A stretch of 64,000 nucleotides of DNA from Thermococcus celer Vu 13 = JCM 8558. GTDB lineage: Archaea > Methanobacteriota_B > Thermococci > Thermococcales > Thermococcaceae. The notes below the pieces were generated by a model, which was not told the origin of the DNA, searched no databases, and worked only from the letters and a program-made list of their open reading frames with translations. Shown here piece by piece: positions 34,151-44,611 of the stretch. A program made the translations under genes and the position numbers. Position 1 is the first letter of the stretch; each line of letters starts with the position of its first letter. The DNA is taken from NCBI RefSeq assembly GCF_002214365.1, contig NZ_CP014854.1, positions 1,661,092-1,725,091 of the forward strand. The letters run 5' to 3'.

Positions 34151-34832
34151 CCGTTATTTTGAACTTCTCGTTCAGCGGCAGGCCTTCGAAGAGCTCCGGC
34201 CCTACCTCCAGAACGGGAACGTCCGCCTCTACTACCGTTTCTTTACCGTTCTGTTCTCTCACCGTGAGTTTAAGGAGCTTTCCATCCCTAACGGTTGCGG
34301 AAAGCCTGATACCGTTCTCTGAAATCCCTTCAATGACGAAATCTTCCCCCTTGAGCTCCCAGACGATTCTCTTGACGAGCGCCGGTGCGCTCTCGGGGGT
34401 TACGTGGTGGACAACGCCGGCCCCATCCCCAAATTCCAGAACCGGGCAGGTAGAGCGGGCGGTGCAGAAGTCCCGTATGGCCTCTGCTATTCCCTCCGCG
34501 AAGATCTGGAGGGGTTTACCCATGAGGAGCTCGCCGAAGCCTGACCAACTGGCAGTTACCCTGAGGCGCCTCTCAGCCATCTCAAAGGTAACCGTAAGCA
34601 CGCCCTTCTCTCCGGTAAAGGTGTAGACCGCACCGTTCTTCCTGAACCCAAGCGCCAGTTTGAACTCGTAACCGAAGTCGAAGATGAACCTCGGAACCCT
34701 GAACCTGACTGTCTCCCCCTCAAGGCTCTCAAAGTAGGGAAAGAACGGAAGGGTCTTTTCCGGTTCGCTGATGATTACCTGCAGGCTGTTCCACGAATGG
34801 GGAAGCTCCACCTCACAACTCCTGATCTTCAC
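34137..34832 (-). CDS. Conserved protein of unknown function
   Basis: 231 residues from GTG 34832, which has GGTGGTCATC directly before it. A longer frame running back to 35084 lies on top of thyX in another phase and is ignored. Mostly beta strands with a helical middle (IFAEGIAEAIRDFC) and two cysteines near ARSTCPVLEF. No signal, membrane segment or known motif. Lies 47 bases after thyX on the same strand. Function not recognised. Confidence 0.65.
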   Translation of the reverse strand: MKIRSCEVELPHSWNSLQVIISEPEKTLPFFPYFESLEGETVRFRVPRFIFDFGYEFKLALGFRKNGAVYTFTGEKGVLTVTFEMAERRLRVTASWSGFGELLMGKPLQIFAEGIAEAIRDFCTARSTCPVLEFGDGAGVVHHVTPESAPALVKRIVWELKGEDFVIEGISENGIRLSATVRDGKLLKLTVREQNGKETVVEADVPVLEVGPELFEGLPLNEKFKITVRRI

Positions 34833-34879
34833 GATGACCACCGTGTTTTCGGAGAGAACGGCCGTGTAAAAAAAGTTTC

Positions 34880-35629
34880 TTAAACCATTTGTTTGGAACC
34901 CTCGAGCGCTTTCCACTTCTCCCTCGTCCTCTTCCAGCAACCGGGGGGCATGAGCTCTCCCTCGGGGCAGTAGCCGAGCTGGACGCACCTCGGCCCGAGC
35001 TTCGCCCACTTGATGATCGGCCTCAGCTCGTCGTTCCTCGCTATCTCCTCGAGCATCTTCCACGCCACTTCCCTTATCTCCCACTGCGCCCTTTCGCAGG
35101 CCCTGAGGCCGAGGAAGTGCTTGAGCTCCCGTAGGTTCATCGTGACGACGATTTTGGTGCGCACCGCCTGGGGGAGGATGAAGCGCGCGTCCTCCTGGTG
35201 GACACCGGAATCATAACTTTCCTCGTAGAGCTCCATCGCTTCCCTCATGAGGCCCTTCCATTTCTCGTAGAGCTCCGGGCGGTTCTTCACGCTCTCCGGA
35301 ATCACGAAGGTCTCCTCCACGTCCTCCCGGTTCAGCTTGATGTACCTCTGGCTCTGCTGGGTGTAGCTCGCCAGCCTGTGCCTCACGAGCTGATGACTGC
35401 AGACGCGGGAGCATCCCTCAATCGCGAACGTCAGGACCGCGTGCTCAAGAATCGACTCGTGGCCGTAGCCGAGGACCCTGGGCAGGTGCATCTCGACGTC
35501 GTTTTTGCCCATACGCCCGAAGGCCTCGCTCTCCCATCCATCCCAGTAGCTTATAAGCGCCGCCCAAGTGACGGTTTCCAGGGGTTTTTTCGTATAGTTG
35601 ACAAGATCAACCCTGATTCCATTCCCCAT
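34880..35629 (-). CDS. thyX: Flavin-dependent thymidylate synthase
   Basis: 249 residues from ATG 35629 with GGTGGCGCGC upstream. The ThyX signature RHRxxxxxxxS is present as RHRLASYTQQS (about 83-93), preceded by CSHQLV, and the FAD/dUMP loop LRELKHFLGLRACERAQWEIR follows. It makes dTMP from dUMP with methylene-tetrahydrofolate-type donors and reduced FAD, replacing ThyA. The gene lies alone on the minus strand before the gene of unknown function. Confidence 0.95.
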   Translation of the reverse strand: MGNGIRVDLVNYTKKPLETVTWAALISYWDGWESEAFGRMGKNDVEMHLPRVLGYGHESILEHAVLTFAIEGCSRVCSHQLVRHRLASYTQQSQRYIKLNREDVEETFVIPESVKNRPELYEKWKGLMREAMELYEESYDSGVHQEDARFILPQAVRTKIVVTMNLRELKHFLGLRACERAQWEIREVAWKMLEEIARNDELRPIIKWAKLGPRCVQLGYCPEGELMPPGCWKRTREKWKALEGSKQMV

Positions 35630-35826
35630 GCGCGCCACCGGTGGTAAATGATGGCCGGGTTTATTAGATTTACCTTGAGGAGAGATCAAAGGGAAAGATC
35701 CATCGCGGGCACACATTACATTTGGAAAGTTAGTGTGCGCTGGTGCTCAAAAGGTTTCAGCCGAGGGTTATTTTTTCCGACGAAAGGGTTATTAAAACGG
35801 AGCGTTAGCATTAAACGGTGATTCAC

Positions 35827-36774
35827 ATGGTGGTTAGTCTGGCCGGAAGGGACGTTCTCTGCCTTCAGGACTTCACGAGGGAGGAGATAGAGACCGTTCT
35901 CAAGACCGCCGAGATTATGAAGATATGGAAGAAGATAGGAAAGCCGCACCGCCTCCTCGAGGGTAAGACCCTTGCGATGATATTCCAGAAGCCTTCGACG
36001 AGGACGAGGGTCTCCTTCGAGGTGGGCATCTACCAGCTCGGCGGCTACGGCCTCTACCTCAACGCCCAGGACCTTCAGCTGAGGAGGGGCGAAACGATAG
36101 CCGACACCGCGAGGGTTCTGAGCAGGTACGTGGACGGGATCATGGCGAGGGTCTACGCTCACAAGGACGTTGAGGACCTGGCGAAGTACGCCAGCGTTCC
36201 GGTCATCAACGGCCTGAGCGACTTCAGCCACCCGTGCCAGGCCTTAGCGGACTACCAGACCATACTCGAGAAGAAGGGCAGGATAGCGGGCCTCAAGGTG
36301 GTCTACGTCGGTGACGGAAACAACGTGGCTCATTCGCTCATGATAGCCGGAACCAAGCTCGGGGCGGACGTTGTCGTTGCGACACCCGAGGGCTACGAGC
36401 CGGATCAAAAGGTCATCAGGTGGGCAGAGCAGAACGCGGCCGAGAGCGGTGGAAGCTTTGAGCTCCTGCACGACCCGGTCAAGGCAGTCAAGGACGCCGA
36501 CGTTATCTACACCGACGTCTGGGCCTCTATGGGGCAGGAGGCTGAGGCCGAGGAGAGGAGGAAGGTATTCCTGCCATTCCAGGTCAACAGGGAGCTCGTC
36601 AAGCACGCCAAGCCGGACTACATCTTCATGCACTGCCTCCCCGCTCACAGGGGCGAGGAGGTAACGGACGACGTCGTCGACTCCCCGAACAGCGTCGTCT
36701 TCGACGAGGCCGAGAACCGCCTGCACGCCCAGAAGGCGGTGATGGCCCTCACCATGGGCGGGATAAAAGTCTGA
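35827..36774 (+). CDS. argF: Ornithine carbamoyltransferase
   Basis: 315 residues from ATG 35827 (GGTGATTC just before). Carbamoyl-phosphate loop FQKPSTRTR (about 53-61), FSHPCQALAD (about 130), the ornithine loop region YTDVWASMGQE, and the carbamoyl/ornithine motif HCLPAHRGEE near 270 are all intact. Makes citrulline from ornithine and carbamoyl phosphate. Closely resembles the well-studied Pyrococcus enzyme. TTATTAAAA at about 35788-35797 is a plausible TATA box. A pyrimidine-rich run follows the stop. Confidence 0.96.
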   Translation: MVVSLAGRDVLCLQDFTREEIETVLKTAEIMKIWKKIGKPHRLLEGKTLAMIFQKPSTRTRVSFEVGIYQLGGYGLYLNAQDLQLRRGETIADTARVLSRYVDGIMARVYAHKDVEDLAKYASVPVINGLSDFSHPCQALADYQTILEKKGRIAGLKVVYVGDGNNVAHSLMIAGTKLGADVVVATPEGYEPDQKVIRWAEQNAAESGGSFELLHDPVKAVKDADVIYTDVWASMGQEAEAEERRKVFLPFQVNRELVKHAKPDYIFMHCLPAHRGEEVTDDVVDSPNSVVFDEAENRLHAQKAVMALTMGGIKV

Positions 36775-36822
36775 CTCCGCCTTTTCTCATTTCTATTGGT
36801 GCCTGGTAAGGGATGTCTCAAC

Positions 36823-38145
36823 CTATCGCACGAGGTCCTCAAGGTCGCGCAGGTCCAGCATGTTCTCGCCCTTTCCCTCAATTCTCCGGGCAACGAGTAG
36901 ATACCTTTTATTGCCCTCAAAGCCCTCCGCCTTCCGTTTAAGTTCTCCGAGCACTTTCTCCGCTTCCTTTCTTTTCAAGTCTTTCCACTTAACCTCGACG
37001 AAGAGGAGACCATCCTCGAGTTCAAGAATAGCGTCGATTTCCTGTCCCCTGTGCCACCACCTCGCGACCCTCCTCTGGCCGAAGTTGAGGAGCTTTCGGC
37101 GGAGCATATCCCTCACGAGCCTCTCAAAGGCCTGTCCGTAGTAGGCGTTCAGCTCGCGTTCAATCCTCAACCAGACCTCATCGACCAGTCCGAGCTCAAG
37201 GTCGCCCCGGTTCGGGTAGATGAAGCGGAACCAGAAGTTGAAGAAGTTGTCCCTTATGTAGTAGCGTCCCCTCTTCCGCCTGCCGTAGGAAAGTTCGTAA
37301 CCCACCAGACCGAGCCTCTCGAGCGTTTCAAGGTACCTTGAGAGATTACCCCTGTCGATCCCCGTGAAGTTAACCAGCTCCCCCAGGGACTCGTAGCCGA
37401 GGGAGAGGCCTTTGAGTATCAGCTTGTACCTCTTCGGCTCCCTGAGCTCCTCTCTGAGGAGAAACTCCGGCTCCTCGTAGAGGACTTCCCCCTTCCTCAG
37501 GACCCTCTCCCTTATCGCATCCTCGACGCTCAGTCCCCTGATGAGGTCGAGGTAGAAGGGAATCCCACCGAAGACGGCGTAGACCTTCACGAGCTCTTCC
37601 ATGTTCAGATTCGGGAGCATCCTCCGCATTGCTTTGATGTCAAAGGGCCCTACCTTCCACTGCCCCGTCCTCCTCCCGTAGAGAGGGCTTCTGTACTCGA
37701 GAGTCTTCTCCATCATTCCGATTGAGGAACCGCAGAGCACGAGGAAAGCCCGGGTGTTGCGAAGATGCTCATCCCATACCTTCTGGATGATGCTCAGGAT
37801 TCCCGGTTCCAGACCCATCAAATACTGGAATTCATCGATAACGATGGCCACCCTTTCGTTCCTTATCTCTTCGGCAAGGTAGATAAAGAGCCTTCCGAAA
37901 TCCTTGACTTCCCGGAAGTACCCCTTCCCCGTGAGTTTTGAGAATTTTTCGGCGAGTCCTTTAACGTTCTCCGCCATGGAATCTGCGGTGGCGAGAAAAT
38001 AGACGCCCTTCTTATCCCTCAGGAACTCTCTCAAGAGCATGGTTTTGCCAACTCTCCTTCGCCCATAGACGATTATCAGCTGGGCTCGCTCTTCTCTCCA
38101 CTTCCTCTCGAGGAATTCAAGCTCCCTCTCCCTATCCACGAACAT
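36823..38145 (-). CDS. Archaeal DUF234-type ATPase with winged helix and nuclease-like domain
   Basis: 440 residues. The N-terminal ATPase has Walker A YGRRRVGKT (about 23-31) and Walker B VAIVIDEFQYL. A winged-helix segment follows (LGELVNFTGIDRGNLSRYLETLERLGLVG). The C-terminal DUF234 domain carries a PD-(D/E)xK pattern, EIDAILE...LFVEVKW (about 365-385). These proteins are abundant in Thermococcales and are poorly characterised; nuclease or mobile-element links have been proposed. Start at ATG 38145 with GGTGGTGCC before it. A palindrome flanks its TATA region, suggesting self-regulation. Confidence 0.88.
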   Translation of the reverse strand: MFVDRERELEFLERKWREERAQLIIVYGRRRVGKTMLLREFLRDKKGVYFLATADSMAENVKGLAEKFSKLTGKGYFREVKDFGRLFIYLAEEIRNERVAIVIDEFQYLMGLEPGILSIIQKVWDEHLRNTRAFLVLCGSSIGMMEKTLEYRSPLYGRRTGQWKVGPFDIKAMRRMLPNLNMEELVKVYAVFGGIPFYLDLIRGLSVEDAIRERVLRKGEVLYEEPEFLLREELREPKRYKLILKGLSLGYESLGELVNFTGIDRGNLSRYLETLERLGLVGYELSYGRRKRGRYYIRDNFFNFWFRFIYPNRGDLELGLVDEVWLRIERELNAYYGQAFERLVRDMLRRKLLNFGQRRVARWWHRGQEIDAILELEDGLLFVEVKWKDLKRKEAEKVLGELKRKAEGFEGNKRYLLVARRIEGKGENMLDLRDLEDLVR

Positions 38146-38158
38146 GGCACCACCATTA

Positions 38159-38199
38159 AAATGCTGTAACCAAAGTATAATAATCTTTCTACAGCATTT
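38159..38199 (-). promoter_or_regulatory. Palindromic operator/promoter of the DUF234 ATPase gene
   Basis: Perfect 10-base arms AAATGCTGTA (38159-38168) and TACAGCATTT (38190-38199) flank a 21-base spacer. On the minus strand the spacer holds ATTATTATA, a TATA-like box 30-40 bases before the ATG. The arms thus enclose the core promoter, a layout typical of an autorepressor; the ATPase itself has a winged helix. Confidence 0.5.
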
Positions 38200-38305
38200 C
38201 ATCCCACACATCGGGCTCAAAGTATGTAAATGGAGAACGGTTTTTGTGATTCAGTGTGCCCGTCAGAACGGCGAACCTTTTAAACTCCCCTGCCAACCCA
38301 AAACC

Positions 38306-39235
38306 ATGCTTGAGAGACTCTTCAGCCTCGGCTACTCCAGAACCTTCGCAGAGCGCTACTACGAGCTCTGGGGCGAGAGGGCGTTGAGGATAGCCGAGGC
38401 CATGGAAAGGCCACTGCCGAGATGCTTCCGTGTGAACACCCTCAGGATAACGCTCCAGGAGCTAACCAAGCTCCTCAACAGGAAGGGTTTCCAGTTCAAG
38501 CGAGTTCCGTGGGCGAGGGAGGGCTTCTGTCTCACGAGGGAGCCGTTCTCGATAACATCAACGCCCGAGTATCTAAGCGGCCTGCTCTACATCCAGGAGG
38601 CCAGCTCCATGTACCCCCCCGTTGCCCTCGAGCCGAAGCCCGGGGAGGTGATAGCGGACATGGCGGCCGCCCCGGGAGGAAAGACGAGCTACCTCGCCCA
38701 GCTGATGGAGAATAAGGGCCTTATCTACGCCTTCGACGTTGGGGAGGAGAGGTTGAAGGAGACCCGCTTAAACCTCTCCCGCCTCGGCGTGATCAACACC
38801 GTCCTGATTCACGGTTCGGCCCTTCACATAGACGAGCTCGGTGTGGAGTTCGATGGGATACTCCTCGATGCACCCTGCACAGGGAGCGGGACGATACACA
38901 AGAACCCTGAGAGGAAGGCCAACCGAACGATGGAGGACGTTAAGTTCTGCCAGGGCCTTCAGATGAAGCTCCTCGAGAAGGGGCTTGAGGTTCTCAAAAA
39001 AGGCGGAACGCTCGTTTACTCCACCTGTTCCCTCGAGCCGGAGGAGAACGAGTTCGTGATCCAGTGGGTCCTCGATAACTTCGACGTCGAGCTCCTGCCC
39101 CTGCGGTACGGAGAGCCGGCCTTAAGGAAGCCCTTCGGCGTCGAACTGAGCGAGGAGATAGAAAAGGCGAGGCGCTTTTACCCGGACAAACACGGTACGA
39201 GCGGTTTCTTCGTCGCGAAGCTGAGGAAGCTTTAA
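38306..39235 (+). CDS. NOL1/NOP2/Sun family RNA m5C methyltransferase
   Basis: 309 residues from ATG 38306. The SAM site is MAAAPGGKTSYLAQLM (about 115-130). Both catalytic cysteines are present: the nucleophile motif STCSLEPEENE near 237 and DAPCTGSG near 192. Forms C5-methylcytosine in tRNA or rRNA. Size and sequence resemble the Pyrococcus Trm4/NSUN6-type enzyme, so tRNA is the likelier substrate. An N-terminal PUA domain is absent; residues 1-90 form the RNA-binding N1 domain. Its stop overlaps the next convergent gene by 4 bases. Confidence 0.93.
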   Translation: MLERLFSLGYSRTFAERYYELWGERALRIAEAMERPLPRCFRVNTLRITLQELTKLLNRKGFQFKRVPWAREGFCLTREPFSITSTPEYLSGLLYIQEASSMYPPVALEPKPGEVIADMAAAPGGKTSYLAQLMENKGLIYAFDVGEERLKETRLNLSRLGVINTVLIHGSALHIDELGVEFDGILLDAPCTGSGTIHKNPERKANRTMEDVKFCQGLQMKLLEKGLEVLKKGGTLVYSTCSLEPEENEFVIQWVLDNFDVELLPLRYGEPALRKPFGVELSEEIEKARRFYPDKHGTSGFFVAKLRKL

Positions 39236-40206
39236 TCCCCGGATTCCTTGACCAGCTTTTCCTCTATCTCACGGAGCCGCTCGAGAACGTCCCGGCTCAG
39301 GTTCCTCTCCAGTTCCTCGCGGGCGGCCTTGGCGAGCTCGAACTTCGAATCGAACTCCCCCAGGGACGTCCAGCTTACCTTCTTGCCCTCCAGAAAAACG
39401 TCTATGTCGCAGAGCCTCCTGTACCCGAGGTACTCGATGCCTTTGAGGAGGAACTTGACGCGTGCGGGGTCCTCCCAGGTGAGGAGCTTGAGCCTGTAGA
39501 CGGGAACGCGCATGAACGGCCTCGGGTAGTCCCAGTCCCAGCCCTCGCCGACGACGAAGCCGAGGTCGAGGTCCTCTATGACCATCATCAGCCGCTCGAT
39601 GTTTTCATCGTAGCGTTTCTCCGTGTCGTAGACCTTGATGGTGATCTCCTTCCACCCGGGTAGTAGTTTGAGCAGAAGAAGGGGGACGTCGATGGTCAGC
39701 TCGTGGTAAACCTTCAGGAAGTCCCTGTGTATCAGGATCGCCCCCTCGATGTCCTCCGGGCCAATAGGGGAGTTGAGATTCTTCCGAGTTACCCCTATTA
39801 TCGTGTCGCCGGCCTCGCCCTCATCGAAGGCCGTCCTTACGTCCATAACCTTACCGCCGTACTTCTCCGCCAGAAGCTTAAGCCCTTCCTCCACCCTCTC
39901 GGGGATCCTCATGAGGATGAGCACGCTCTCGACATGAACCTTCTCGACCGGGAGCTTTCTGTTCACGACCTTGCTCAGAACGACGGGCACGTGACAGCTC
40001 AGGAGGAACGCCGTGTCCGGTGGAATGGTCTCCTTCTCCCACTCATCCGTGACGAAAACGATGGTCTCGAACTCCCTGCTTCTCCTTATGGCCTCGTCGG
40101 TGGGGATCTCCTCGACCCCGAAGAGCCGGGAGATTGCCGCTTTAACGTTCTCCTCCTCATGGGTTCGAAGGAAGATTATCGACGGCCCAAAGCGGATGAC
40201 CCTCAT
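39232..40206 (-). CDS. Conserved protein of unknown function
   Basis: 324 residues from ATG 40206, which shares TGATG with the stop of the phosphoesterase-like gene. Alpha/beta with long charged helices at the C-terminus (about 285-320); no signal or membrane segment. Motifs such as ILIHRDFLKVYHELTIDVPLLLLKLLPG do not match a family I recognise. Co-translation with a degenerate phosphoesterase suggests a joint function. An ATG-less upstream extension of five residues is unlikely. Confidence 0.68.
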   Translation of the reverse strand: MRVIRFGPSIIFLRTHEEENVKAAISRLFGVEEIPTDEAIRRSREFETIVFVTDEWEKETIPPDTAFLLSCHVPVVLSKVVNRKLPVEKVHVESVLILMRIPERVEEGLKLLAEKYGGKVMDVRTAFDEGEAGDTIIGVTRKNLNSPIGPEDIEGAILIHRDFLKVYHELTIDVPLLLLKLLPGWKEITIKVYDTEKRYDENIERLMMVIEDLDLGFVVGEGWDWDYPRPFMRVPVYRLKLLTWEDPARVKFLLKGIEYLGYRRLCDIDVFLEGKKVSWTSLGEFDSKFELAKAAREELERNLSRDVLERLREIEEKLVKESGD

Positions 40207-40784
40207 CACATACCCCTCCACATCCTGTATCCCCTATCAAAGTCCGTTCCCGAGGGGTACTTTACCCTGTACGTTCTCCCACTCGGGAGTAGAACGAAGT
40301 TGACGCCGAGGACTCCGTTTAGACCCCTCTCGATCAGCTTGAAGTTGTGGCCGTAGAGCCTGAAGTCCGCCTCGAGTCCGGCGACGTCCCACAAGCTGTG
40401 GCCGAGGGCGAACCTGAATCCCCCGATGGTGACCACGGTCCCCGGTTCAACGACCGCCTTTCCGAAGAACTCCCTCAGCAGACCCGGGTCGTCCTCGTTG
40501 CCAGGAACTATGTAAAGAACCGCCCCGGAACCTTTGAGAATGTGGGCCAGTTTCCTCAGGGCGCCCCTGTAAAGGGGTAGCAGGTCGGGCCTCCTCTCCA
40601 GCTTTACGTTGTCGACGAGGTCGCCGGTGTGGATTACGTAATCCGGCCCGGTCTTCTCTATGAGTTCGTCGATAAAAGGGTAAAGGCTCTCGGGGGTGTC
40701 GCTCACGTGCATGACCTTGGTCTCATCGGAGGAAGCGAGCGTTTCCAGCACGTTCTTGCGGAAGATGGACAGTTTGAACGGCAT
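40206..40784 (-). CDS. Metallophosphoesterase-fold protein with degenerate metal site
   Basis: 192 residues. The calcineurin-like order is visible: motif I HVSDTPE (26-32), motif II HTGDLVD (52-58), motif III VPGNEDD (94-99), motif IV LGHSLWD and motif V YGHNF (144-148). The His of D-x-H in motif I is Pro31 and the last His of GHTH is Phe148. Two metal ligands are therefore missing, so it may bind one metal or act as a non-catalytic partner. Gene pair with the downstream unknown protein. Divergent from the saccharopine dehydrogenase-like gene. Confidence 0.78.
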   Translation of the reverse strand: MPFKLSIFRKNVLETLASSDETKVMHVSDTPESLYPFIDELIEKTGPDYVIHTGDLVDNVKLERRPDLLPLYRGALRKLAHILKGSGAVLYIVPGNEDDPGLLREFFGKAVVEPGTVVTIGGFRFALGHSLWDVAGLEADFRLYGHNFKLIERGLNGVLGVNFVLLPSGRTYRVKYPSGTDFDRGYRMWRGM

Positions 40785-40842
40785 TGGTAAATGTAAGGGC
40801 AGGGCTTATATATACCTTGCCCAACCGCTGGAGGGGATTGAG

Positions 40843-42568
<1,726 letters not shown>

Positions 42569-42593
42569 ATTGGGTAGAAAAATCACACAATGT

Positions 42594-42602
42594 TTTTATA
42601 TA
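42594..42602 (+). promoter_or_regulatory. TATA box for the NSS-like membrane protein gene
   Basis: TTTTATATA lies about 65-70 bases upstream of the ATG at 42665, with AT-rich DNA before it. A leader of about 40 bases would contain the strong ribosome site GGAGGTG (42652-42658). Confidence 0.5.
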
Positions 42603-42664
42603 CCTTCCCCATTACTCTTTAGGGCCCTGATAGACGGAACAATCACTGGCCGGAGGTGCGATGG

Positions 42665-44044
42665 ATGAGAAAGGTTGGCTTCCTGATGGCGTTTTTGATA
42701 ACGGGGTACATCCTCGGGATATGGAACTTCCTGGTACTGCCGAAGTACTACATAAACTTTGGATTGAAGGGATTCCTGATATCTCTGATACCGATGCTCA
42801 TCGCCCTGTTCCTGATATACAGCGAGGTTGAGAGCACCAGGCGCACAAGGTACCTGATATACGAGCTGTTCTTCAAGGTATCCCGCACACCCGCGTTCAT
42901 CTTCGTCCTGCTGATGTTTCTGCTCGTGATGCTCGGAATAACCACATACTACTCCTCTTACAGCCTCATCTACGTCTTCAACGTTGCCCCCAGGTACATT
43001 CCGGCGATAGCCTTCGGAACGATACTCATCTCCTTCCTCCTCCTCGTACTCGCCAAGGGAAGAACTCTCGAGGTCATCTCCGTACTTTCGGTGCTTTTCG
43101 TGCTCTTTGCAATAGCTTCGGCGTTCCTTATCAGGGAGCAGGCACTCAGCACCGTTACATCACCACGGGCGATCAACTACATGGAAACCGCGGTCTCGGC
43201 GATAACGTCCTTTGGACACTCTATTTCCCTCAAAGGAGTTCTGTATATGTCCGTCTCCGTGCTCGTATCCCTCGGTCTCGGTGCCGGTGTTTACTACGTG
43301 GTGGGAAGCTTCACCCCTGAGGGGGTCAGCTTCAAAAGGGTCCTCGCCGCCGTTTTCATCCTCCAGGTAATACTGAGCTTCGCGGCGGCCTTCACCGTCG
43401 CCTACTCCCTCGGTGCCGCTTACCAGGGGTTTGAGAGGGCTTTCCATAACCCGAACATTCCGGCGGAGCGATCCATGAAGCTATTTATAGGGTTCCAGAA
43501 CCTCAAGGAGTACACCACGAACACCGAGAAGAGCCCGATGACCTCGATCGAGGTGTTCTATTCGATCCCCTACGTGCTCAGGGGCAACATCGCCAACGCG
43601 GACAGGTTGATATACCTCCTCATGCTCTCGCTCTACTTCGCGGGGCTGACCACCATAATCGTCCTGATAGAGATGGGCAACCAGATACTGTCCGAGGTCA
43701 TGCAGATCGGAAGGGGAAAGAGTCTAACTCTGGTGTCCCTCCTCGGTTTCGTGGTCTCGGCAACTATGGTAGTAGGCGACATCAGGACGATGTTCGTCGT
43801 GGTGCCCTTCAGCGTTGGCGCTATAATAGCCGCGGTGGAGGCGTACCCCCTTCTCTCGGAGGGGCTTGAGCACAACAAAGGGATAGTGGGGGTCATAGTG
43901 GCCACCCTTCTGCTGATCGGACTGCTCACGCTGTACTATGCACTCAGGACGTCGAGCACTACCGTGAGGATAGGGGGGCTCCTTGGACTGGTGCTCCTCG
44001 TGCCGGTCTTCATGAACGGAGTGCTGATGAGGGGCCGTCGTTGA
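42665..44044 (+). CDS. Multi-pass membrane protein, possibly divergent sodium symporter (NSS-like)
   Basis: 459 residues with 11 or 12 hydrophobic helices. The N-terminus (ITGYILGIWNFLVLPKYYINFGLKGFLISLIP) parallels the first helices of neurotransmitter:sodium symporters, where GxGNxWRFPY precedes a glycine-rich loop, but the core motif is altered. A middle segment SPMTSIEVFYSIPYV is likewise NSS-like. If so, it would import an amino acid or similar solute with Na+. Start chosen at ATG 42665, seven bases after GGAGGTG; a GTG at 42656 is the longer option. Confidence 0.6.
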   Translation: MRKVGFLMAFLITGYILGIWNFLVLPKYYINFGLKGFLISLIPMLIALFLIYSEVESTRRTRYLIYELFFKVSRTPAFIFVLLMFLLVMLGITTYYSSYSLIYVFNVAPRYIPAIAFGTILISFLLLVLAKGRTLEVISVLSVLFVLFAIASAFLIREQALSTVTSPRAINYMETAVSAITSFGHSISLKGVLYMSVSVLVSLGLGAGVYYVVGSFTPEGVSFKRVLAAVFILQVILSFAAAFTVAYSLGAAYQGFERAFHNPNIPAERSMKLFIGFQNLKEYTTNTEKSPMTSIEVFYSIPYVLRGNIANADRLIYLLMLSLYFAGLTTIIVLIEMGNQILSEVMQIGRGKSLTLVSLLGFVVSATMVVGDIRTMFVVVPFSVGAIIAAVEAYPLLSEGLEHNKGIVGVIVATLLLIGLLTLYYALRTSSTTVRIGGLLGLVLLVPVFMNGVLMRGRR

Positions 44045-44064
44045 CCTTTCCTTTATTCAAAAAT

Positions 44065-44073
44065 TTTTTAAAG
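44065..44073 (+). promoter_or_regulatory. TATA box of the aIF5A gene
   Basis: TTTTTTAAA preceded by an A-rich BRE-like run (TTCAAAAA) lies about 45 bases before the aIF5A ATG. The leader of about 20 bases holds GGAGGTCTGAG. Confidence 0.5.
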
Positions 44074-44116
44074 ACCAGTCCCAATCGGTTTTAGAACGCT
44101 TATGGAGGTCTGAGAA

Positions 44117-44527
44117 ATGGGAGACAAGACCAAGGTTCAGGTCAGCAAGCTCAAACCCGGAAGGTACATCCTCATCGATGGAGAGCCCTGCAGGATCGGC
44201 AACATAACCGTTTCCTCACCCGGAAAGCACGGTTCCGCCAAGGCCAGGATAGAGGCGGTCGGGATCTTTGACGGCAAGGTCAGGAGCATCGTTAAACCCA
44301 CCAGCGCCGAGGTTGAGGTCCCGATAATCGACAAGAGAACCGCCCAGGTCATAGCCATGACCCCCGACACCGTCCAGATAATGGACATGGAGACCTATGA
44401 GCTCTACGACGTCCCAATAGAGGGCGGCGTCGCCGACGAGATAAAGGACCAGCTCAAAGAGGGCATCAACGTCGAGTACTGGGAGACCCTCGGTAGGATA
44501 AAGATAATGAAGCTCAAGGGCGAGTGA
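44117..44527 (+). CDS. eif5a: Translation factor aIF5A
   Basis: 136 residues in two beta-barrel domains. The hypusination loop [10 protein letters not shown] places the modified lysine at Lys37. The C-terminal OB domain ends [15 protein letters not shown]. aIF5A relieves ribosome stalling at polyproline and other difficult stretches after Lys37 is converted to (deoxy)hypusine using spermidine. The agmatinase-family gene starts 84 bases downstream on the same strand, so the factor and a polyamine enzyme are neighbours. Confidence 0.97.
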   Translation: MGDKTKVQVSKLKPGRYILIDGEPCRIGNITVSSPGKHGSAKARIEAVGIFDGKVRSIVKPTSAEVEVPIIDKRTAQVIAMTPDTVQIMDMETYELYDVPIEGGVADEIKDQLKEGINVEYWETLGRIKIMKLKGE

Positions 44528-44611
44528 GCCCTTCTCCTTTTTCTGCTTCGAATCCGCTCACTCCATCCGAATCCTTTTAAGGTGCGCCTTCTACTCTACG
44601 GAGGTGAGGGC

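Noticed and set aside
34833-35084. N-terminal extension of the 34137-34832 gene
   Set aside because: This part lies over thyX in another phase, is Arg/Glu/Gly-rich and lacks a ribosome site. GTG 34832 with GGTGGTC is better.
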